From the NCBI GenBank assembly GCA_038503065.1, contig JBCAMK010000003.1:3472001-3536000 (forward strand): 64,000 nucleotides of DNA, written 5' to 3'. Shown here piece after piece: positions 57,391-64,000 of this stretch (the first letter of the stretch is position 1; each line of letters opens with the position of its first letter). Source of the DNA: Paragyromitra xinjiangensis (taxonomy: Eukaryota; Ascomycota; Pezizomycetes; Pezizales; Discinaceae). A program made the translations under genes and the position numbers. The notes under the pieces are model-generated. The model made no database searches and had not been told where the DNA came from. It was given only the letters and a program-made list of their open reading frames with translations.

Positions 57391-58985
57391 ATGTCGTCTA
57401 AAGTCTTGCACAACGTTGGTGCTCCTGGTGCCCCCTACTTCACGCCTCACCAGTCTCCTCCATCCGGAACTGCTCTGCCGCTGTCAGAGCAACCTGTCCA
57501 CAAAGAAAAACTGCCAAAGTTGTTCGAGCCGCTCAAGATTCGCAATGCTGTCTTTCCGAATCGTGTCTTTTGCGCCCCTATGTGCATGTATTCATGTCCG
57601 CCTGGCGAGGGGAAGTTGACGGATTTCCATGTCGTCCACCTCGGCGGAATTGCGTACAAAGGTCCGGGTTTGGTGATGGTCGAAGCTACCGCTGTGAAAC
57701 CTGAAGGAAGGATTTCGCCGGAAGACTCAGGGCTTTGGGAAGATGCGTAAGTTTCAGTATTTCATAGATATTCAGAATGATATTCAGAACGAGCAAAAAA
57801 GGGGGGGAAGAAGGCAGACAAGGCAGAATAAAAGCAATCATTGCCTAACACCACGTAGCCAAATCGAACCGCTGTCAAAGGTAGTAAATTTCGTGCATTC
57901 ACAATCACACCATCTCTCTATCCAACTAGGCCACGCTGGCCGGAAAGCGTCAAGCTTAGCGCCGTGGCTGGTTGAAAGGGGTATGTAATTTCAACGTGGC
58001 ATGTCTGAGACTCTAACCCACAAACTACTTTGTACCTGCGTTCAGAGCTGTTAACCTTTGTAGGTCGAAGTGTCCTGGCTTCCCCTGCTGCCCATGGCTG
58101 GCCCGATAACGTCGTATCAGCATCTTCTATTGCATGGTCTGGTGACTACGCTACCCCACGAGCGCTCTCGATAATTGAAATCAAAGACGTGGTCAAGGCT
58201 TTTGGCGATGCTGCAACACGAGCGGTGAAAGCTGGCGTTGACTCGATCGAGCTCCACGCTGCCCACGGATATCTCATTCACCAATTCATGAGCACAGCTT
58301 CCAACAAACGCACTGATGAGTATGGTGGCTCCTTCGAAAACAGAATCAAAATCGTGCTGGAGGCTATCACGGAAATCCGTTCTCGGATCCCGGAAGACAT
58401 GCCGTTCTTCGTTAGGTTTGTCGTACACGTACATCCCCGCAGAAACCCCCTAACTAATACCAATCACAGAGTCTCCGGAACAGATTGGCTGGATGCAACC
58501 GAGTTCCCCGGTGCTTGGGACATTGAACAGACAATACGATTGGCGAAACTGCTGTACCCACTTGGCGTTGACCTTCTGGATGTTTCCTCTGGCGGTAACC
58601 ATCCAAACCAGAAAATCTTACCGCACAACGAGTATCAGATTGATTTAGCAGGCAAAGTAAGAAAAGCACTTGATGAAGAAGGGGGAGAAGCTGCAAAACT
58701 CTTGATCAGTGCAGTAGGTGGAATTGTCGATGGGGTGCAGGCAAATAACGTATGTGCATTAACGGGACTATTAATATCATGCTTCTGATTCACTGACAAT
58801 GACGTGTGACAATGACGTGTGTGCAGATCCTAGAGGACGGAAAAGCGGATGCCGTATTCATTGCAAGGGAGTTTCTTAGAGACTCTAGCTTTGTCGCGAG
58901 AGCAGCAAAACAGCTAGATGTGGAGGTTAGATGGCCAAACCAGTACCAGCGTGGGACCTTCGGCAGGGTGAAACCTAAAGTGTGA
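57391..58985 (+). CDS. NADH:flavin oxidoreductase, Old Yellow Enzyme family (YqjM/class III type)
   Basis: Five exons (57391-57746, 57859-57980, 58064-58415, 58470-58749, 58827-58985) join in phase to 422 residues. FMN enzymes of this family reduce activated C=C bonds with NAD(P)H. YqjM-type signatures are present: [12 protein letters not shown], whose CMYS cysteine tunes the flavin; [12 protein letters not shown]; the substrate-binding His pair in [41 protein letters not shown]; and the phosphate-binding end FIAREFLRD. The ATG at 57391 gives the usual family length. An in-frame ATG at 57277 would add 38 residues rich in Arg/Ser ([12 protein letters not shown]) that could act as a mitochondrial presequence. 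Intron 4 contains a tandem ACAATGACGTGTG repeat. No pathway partner lies nearby, so the physiological substrate is unknown. Confidence 0.92.
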
Positions 58986-60295
58986 AGATATCGAAAGAGT
59001 CGTAAGCTGCCACTGAGCTGCTGATTCAAATATGAGTTAAAAATAGAAATAGGGTTCACGATACCGATAAATTATCGCATTATGTAGACAAGCATGTTAG
59101 ATTTTTAGATACGGGTTGTGGATTATTTGATCATAACCTCAATAACTAAGGTTTGGTCTGTTGCCCATAATTGCTGCCTAGTTCATGCTCTTGACCGACC
59201 CTGAAACCGAACCCATGGGTTACCTGAACACATCTGATTCATCCGCTCAGGATACTCGTAAAAGCCCATGTTAATAATGTTTAAGGTTAGGTTTCACAAT
59301 ATCGAGTGACATTGGGTGATTGAAGCTGTTAGCGAATATATCAGGACTATCATAATTCTATCGCAGGGTTAGTATGATCTCGAATTAGAGAAAAATCACC
59401 ACGGCTCTCCTGTCGGTGATAACTTATCTAATTTCTCTGACATTGCTCCTATCCGTAATATCGCTGTTGCGTGTGAGTTTAAACCTAGAGGGAAGAAAAA
59501 TGAAGAACTCACATCTTATAAATACATATAGTTGATAGGTAATGAGCAGCTGGCATTTCCCTAGGCTCGGGCGTCCGGTTGCAGCACATGGGGGGTGGGG
59601 ACAAAGGTCGTGGGATCAGAGGCTGAAGGAGAGCAGATAAATTCATAAAAGAGATAGATGTGGAAGAACTCATGCTGTGAGAAGTCTTGCAAGCTAGCTT
59701 GTATTTTAGATGATTGGTACAGCAATAGCTTGGATAACTGCGGGGTTCTCGCAACCACCCTCGATAATAGGATCTAGTCATAATTGTCTGGCAGAAATTT
59801 TCAAAATCCTAGGCTAGATTGTTGTCAGTGATGGCACAAAAGGCGTTCTCTACCTGATATGGCATGCGAGAAAGCTAGGCCCCTTTTGAACGGTTGCTGG
59901 ATACGCCCTCATTTAAAAGATGGACGATAAAACTGTTGAGTTCAGAGCGAGATAATATTAACTTTGTGATTCAATATTATTACCAAGAAACGAGAAAAAA
60001 AATACAAGTTACCAAATAGCAATAGAAAAACGTGAAATAATCCAAGCACATCTCATAAACGTTCAAAACAAAAAACAAAAACAAAAACAAAAACAAAAGA
60101 TTTTTTCTCCTCATTTTTTCTGAAACTCTCCCTAGAAATAGAACATGACTAAAATTATACAAAAACGCAAAGCAAGCAACGTATCGGTGAAAAAAATAAA
60201 AAGGAAATTCACAAACAAAAGCTCTGGCGGAAATTTAAGAAGCTGAAAAGAAAGATAATACAATACGCCCCAGATCTTTCCTTTATAAACCGTAT
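58986..60295. other. Convergent spacer; A-rich simple repeat
   Basis: No gene is supported. A (CAAAAA)n-type tract lies at about 60066-60098, within the probable 3' UTR of the minus-strand coiled-coil gene. Confidence 0.6.
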
Positions 60296-63200
60296 TTACC
60301 GGTCGTCGATTCTCCTCTTCTTTTCTGCGCTTGGGCTTGGATATGCCCTCGCTGAATTCTCCTCCGACACCAATCTTATTGTTTGTTCGGGTATCATAGG
60401 CAGCATGCTTGGCGAAGTAATTCTTGCCTTTTCAGGTGTAGTTCTTGGTGTGTCACCAGGGCTTTGGTCCGTAATCGGAGTTAGTCTTGAGACACCTGCT
60501 TGCTGATGCTCATCTCTCCAAGTAGAGCCAACGGATTTGTTGGAAGCTCTAGATTCCGATCTTAGCTGTGGTCTATTGACGAGCACCTGCATAGGTAGAA
60601 CCGTGATTTCGTTGTCGTAGTTCTCGCCGTATTCGTTTCCACGACGGATAACTTGGGGAAACAGAATCATCTTCACCGTTGCTCCTTCTGCCTCAAGCTC
60701 CTTGTCAGAGGCTGGCTCTGTTCCACGATTTTGCATAATTGACGTTTTGAAAGGTACTGAATTGGTAACATCGCCGTGATCGTCGTACTCGGGTCTTGGT
60801 GGGCGTTTCATGACGTACTCGGCCCTCTGGGTTCGCATTTCGATAGCTAGCTGGACAGCGTGCTGGACGAGGTTGCGTAGTGATTCTAGCGCTAGGGTTG
60901 TATACTGAGACGGCGGAGGGAGAAGGTAGTTCAGGAGGTTTAGTATTGTGGTGATAATTTCCTCAGAGTCAGCGGTACGCTTGGCCCCGAAGGATGGCCT
61001 ATTAGAAAGCAGCGTCAAGGTTGTTGCTCGCCACTGGTGTACAGCTTCGTGCTCCCCTGGATTTCGGGTAACTTGTTAGTGAAGAAGGTACATGAACGCT
61101 AACCCATACGTACCATTTTCGGCCAAAGTTCTTTCTAGAGAAAGTAGTTTTTGTCTTTCTTCAACCTCCAACCCAAAGAGATACCTAGTGAACACATGCT
61201 CCCAAATCATTCTCATGGTGATTGCCATAAATACTTCTGACCTTCTTTTCTCGTCTTTCAGCATCTTTCGCACACCTCTATCATCAAGCATAACATCTTC
61301 TACACGATCCCTAGCAGCCTCATCGGCAATTCGATGAACGTGCAAACATTTCTTTCCGGTTGAGAAACTCGAGAATTGATTGCACCATATTTTAAGCGAG
61401 CCAAAGAGTTGCTGGCATGAGCTTGAGAAATGATGTAGATCCTTGGTATCAATATATTTGTTGTCTTGCCTGGTCGAGACCTGTTGTTGCAGCTTTCGGA
61501 CTTCTTCCCTGGCTTTTTCTAGCTCCTCTCTTAGTCTGTCGAGCTCGGAATCTTTTTCTTGCAACTGGCTTCGGATGACATTTTCCATAGTTGTCTGGAC
61601 CTCTGAAAGACTCGCCTGGAGATCTGAATTCTCCTTGGACAAGCTGGCTAGCTGCTCCCGCTTGCGCTCGTACTTGCCTGCAAGTGCTGCGTAGCTAAAT
61701 TTGTACGATACCGACAGACTTGTATTTGTAGCAGTAAGACTGTCATTAGCCTGGCCAAGTCTGGCGGCTTCTTCGCGATAATAGTCCAATTTCTTTTTTA
61801 GTTCCGTAATCTCACTATCCTTTTCGGTGAGCAAAACCCTTTGGGTTTCTAACTCTTGGGTGAAGGCGGTTGAATCACTCTTATGCCGCTGGAGAGATTC
61901 GATGAGCGTTTTCTCAACATTTGCCTTTTCTTGAGTCAGATTGGTGTTTTCTGCCGCAAGACCTTCAAGGCGATATTCTAAATCGACTATCTGCATGCTT
62001 TGTCGTCTTCTAATGCTTGGCGGCCTTGTGGGTGACTTTGGTTCACCTTCTCTATCACCCCAAGCCTCCTAGGAAATAAAGGTGTTAGTTTTTAAATCCC
62101 TTTGATAGGATAAAGGCGTAAACCTACGTATATATCGGCCTTTTTAGTTCCGCCCTCCCCCTTCCCCCTGTTTTCCGGCGCTTGGTATCCTCCCCCCCCG
62201 AATATGATATGTTCTGAGCTTGCGTTGGGACTCTCAATCTGACTGCCTGCCCGTCTCAAAGACGGCGGGGCAGGACGCCTTCGTTCACCTCTTTTTAAGA
62301 AATCCATCTTTTTATCAGTTAATAATCTCGCTTTTGGGTTTGTGACTGATTGGCCGGGAATTGGGGTTAATTTGCGGACAGGTTGGACTGCAAGACGTGC
62401 AAGTAAGTCTTCAGCAGATATAAAACTCTGGTCTATTGCTGAAGTTGATTTTCCTGTATTGGCTTTACTACCGTCCTCGGATTTGCGTTCAGGGATAGCA
62501 GGAAGGTTAGGTTTGATAGTATTGGTGGTATTGGTAGGTAAGGCAAGATTACCGGTTTCGTTAGGTAATCTTATGGGCGCCTTTCCTGGATAGGAGTCAA
62601 GCTTTCTTTCTGGAAGGTGGAAGTTCGATTGGGTATCTGTAGGAGATTTTTGCCTGCCCACGAAAGGATCTGATATAACTCGCTTGCTTGAAGGACCACC
62701 GAAAAGACTTTTGTAGGTTTTGTTGAAAGTACCTTCTTTTGAAGATTCTAGGTTTTTGGTTTCTTCGATAACTTTTCCGGATGTCAGATCCTCTGCAACT
62801 TCTGAGAGATTTTTGAAGAGCACTGAATCGCGCTCGCGTGTCCCAGGAATAACAGGTGAAGATGCACGGTCGCTGTGGCTGATGACTGTTCGAAGCGAAT
62901 CGTATGAATTTTGTGTTTGCAGGCTTCCTTTTTGGGATGCACCGTCTTCAGGCCTAATTGGATCCGAATTGTAAACGCTGGCCCCAATAGAATCTTTTTG
63001 TGGCTTTTTTCCGTCTGATATTTGGTAGGATGGATCTACTTCAGCTAGGGCCTTTAGGTTAGAGATCAAGTCTAGACGGGAGTCGCGCACAGAACAATTA
63101 CTTATGATTGGAGGCTTAGGGTCTTGGCTAAGGGGTGAGTGTAGATCGCCGATTTGTACTTCGATCTGCGTCGGTGATGCGGTGACAGCCCTAACCGAAA

Positions 63201-64000
63201 CTTCGGTTATGGTTTCAGGGTTAGAAGATGAACCTTCGGCTTCTCGGTCTTGTAACTCTGAAACCTGGCTGACAAGAGACTGGACAGAAGATTTTAATGC
63301 TAAATGATTGGTGAGTAATTTGTCTAATAAGATAGGCAAATCAAACTGCGCTTACATTTTGGAAGAACGGGGGTGGGTAGAGGGACTCCGGCGTCACTAT
63401 TAGTTGCGTATGGACTGAGTTCGGGGGAGCATATTATATCTGTAGTCGCAGGAATAGAAATCTGGCGTTTCCAAAAATCAATTGCTGATTCAAAAGAAGA
63501 TGAATGGGTAAGTGGTGGTGGTGTTATTGAGGTTTCAGAGGGTGGCGCATAGGTACTTCCAACTTGGATATTTTTCTCACTGGGGTATGTTAAAAGAGAT
63601 GGAGTTTCGAACTGTGATTGAGTGACTGCAAGAGATTTATCGTGTGATCGGGAAGAGTCTTGGAAGAAGATGGGTGTTTCCTCTGCAAGATGTACCTGGA
63701 GAGGCAACCCTTGCGAGAGGGAAACTGGTCTAATTGCTTCTGTGCAAAGGAGAGGAGTTGTGGATTCGGCTTGTAATGTTGGGTGGGAGTTTGTGGTTTT
63801 TTTTTCAAGTGAGGACCCGGCGGCAGGGATGGGCGTTTCGGTGGGTGGTGTGTCGGGAGATTTGAGATTTAGTGAAAAGGATTGGATTGCTTGGTGGTTG
63901 GTGGTAGTTCGAAATGAAAGATCCTCGGCGTTCTCAGTATTATATGGGCTGGTAATCTTTTTTTTTGGTACTGGGGCGGCTTCCTCGGAAGGGACAGATG
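60296..64000 (-). CDS. Large coiled-coil protein, 5' end outside the window
   Basis: At least four exons, 64000-63356, 63299-62128, 62068-61114 and 61056-60296, with introns of 56, 59 and 57 nt (GTAAGC, GTAGGT, GTACGT donors), give about 1177 residues. The frame is open to the window edge, so the start lies beyond it. The N-terminal half (about 600 residues) is disordered and Ser/Pro/Thr-rich. A coiled coil of about 180 residues follows (LTEKDSEITELKKKLDYYRE, LREELEKAREEVRKLQQQVS). After it comes a folded, conserved-looking region (FMAITMRMIWEHVFTRYLFG, EAVHQWRATTLTLLSNRPSF, LAIEMRTQRAEYVM, KMILFPQVIRRG). The gene ends in a disordered tail. I do not recognise a named family; the layout suits a scaffold or cytoskeleton-associated protein, which is inference. 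Confidence 0.75.

Overview
This window reads as nuclear DNA of a filamentous ascomycete (Pezizomycotina). Genes carry several short introns (about 50-110 nt) with GTRNGT donors, CTAAC/CTAAT-like branch sites and YAG acceptors. The proteins are typical of that group: an asco-laccase with a DSGI tail, an isocyanide synthase/dioxygenase fusion, F-box/LRR and F-box/ankyrin proteins, and an NAD-dependent glutamate dehydrogenase of fungal length. I cannot name the class or species. Gene density is low; spacers of 1-5 kb separate genes and hold foldback (MITE-like) elements and microsatellites.

Layout. 1-6.5 kb: the 3' end of a possible transcription factor, three inverted-repeat elements, then on the minus strand an isocyanide synthase (Dit1/PvcA domain) fused to a TauD-like dioxygenase domain that appears to be decaying. 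8-14 kb: a small GPI-anchored Ser/Thr-rich wall protein and an intronless KDM3-like JmjC protein. 15-21 kb: an uncharacterised gene with an apparent +1 frameshift, a four-exon NEDD8/RUB1 gene with no long reading frame, and a divergently transcribed Rossmann/SDR gene. 25-35 kb: nine-exon NAD-GDH (GDH2), five-exon laccase (minus), and a small secreted protein. 36-45 kb: three F-box-type proteins (two with LRR-like or unassigned C-terminal regions, one with ankyrin repeats). 46-59 kb: RQC2/NEMF, a small basic protein (minus), and a YqjM-type Old Yellow Enzyme. 60-64 kb (minus): a long coiled-coil protein that runs off the window end.

Functional links. Most genes are unrelated housekeeping or accessory genes. 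One loose theme is protein turnover: RUB1 modifies cullins, F-box proteins are receptors of cullin-RING ligases, and RQC2 acts in ribosome-associated quality control. I see no operon-like logic and no complete biosynthetic cluster around the isocyanide synthase. I found no tRNA, rRNA or CRISPR array by eye.

Exon boundaries below were worked out by hand from splice consensus, reading-frame phase and protein-family expectation. They have not been checked against transcripts.
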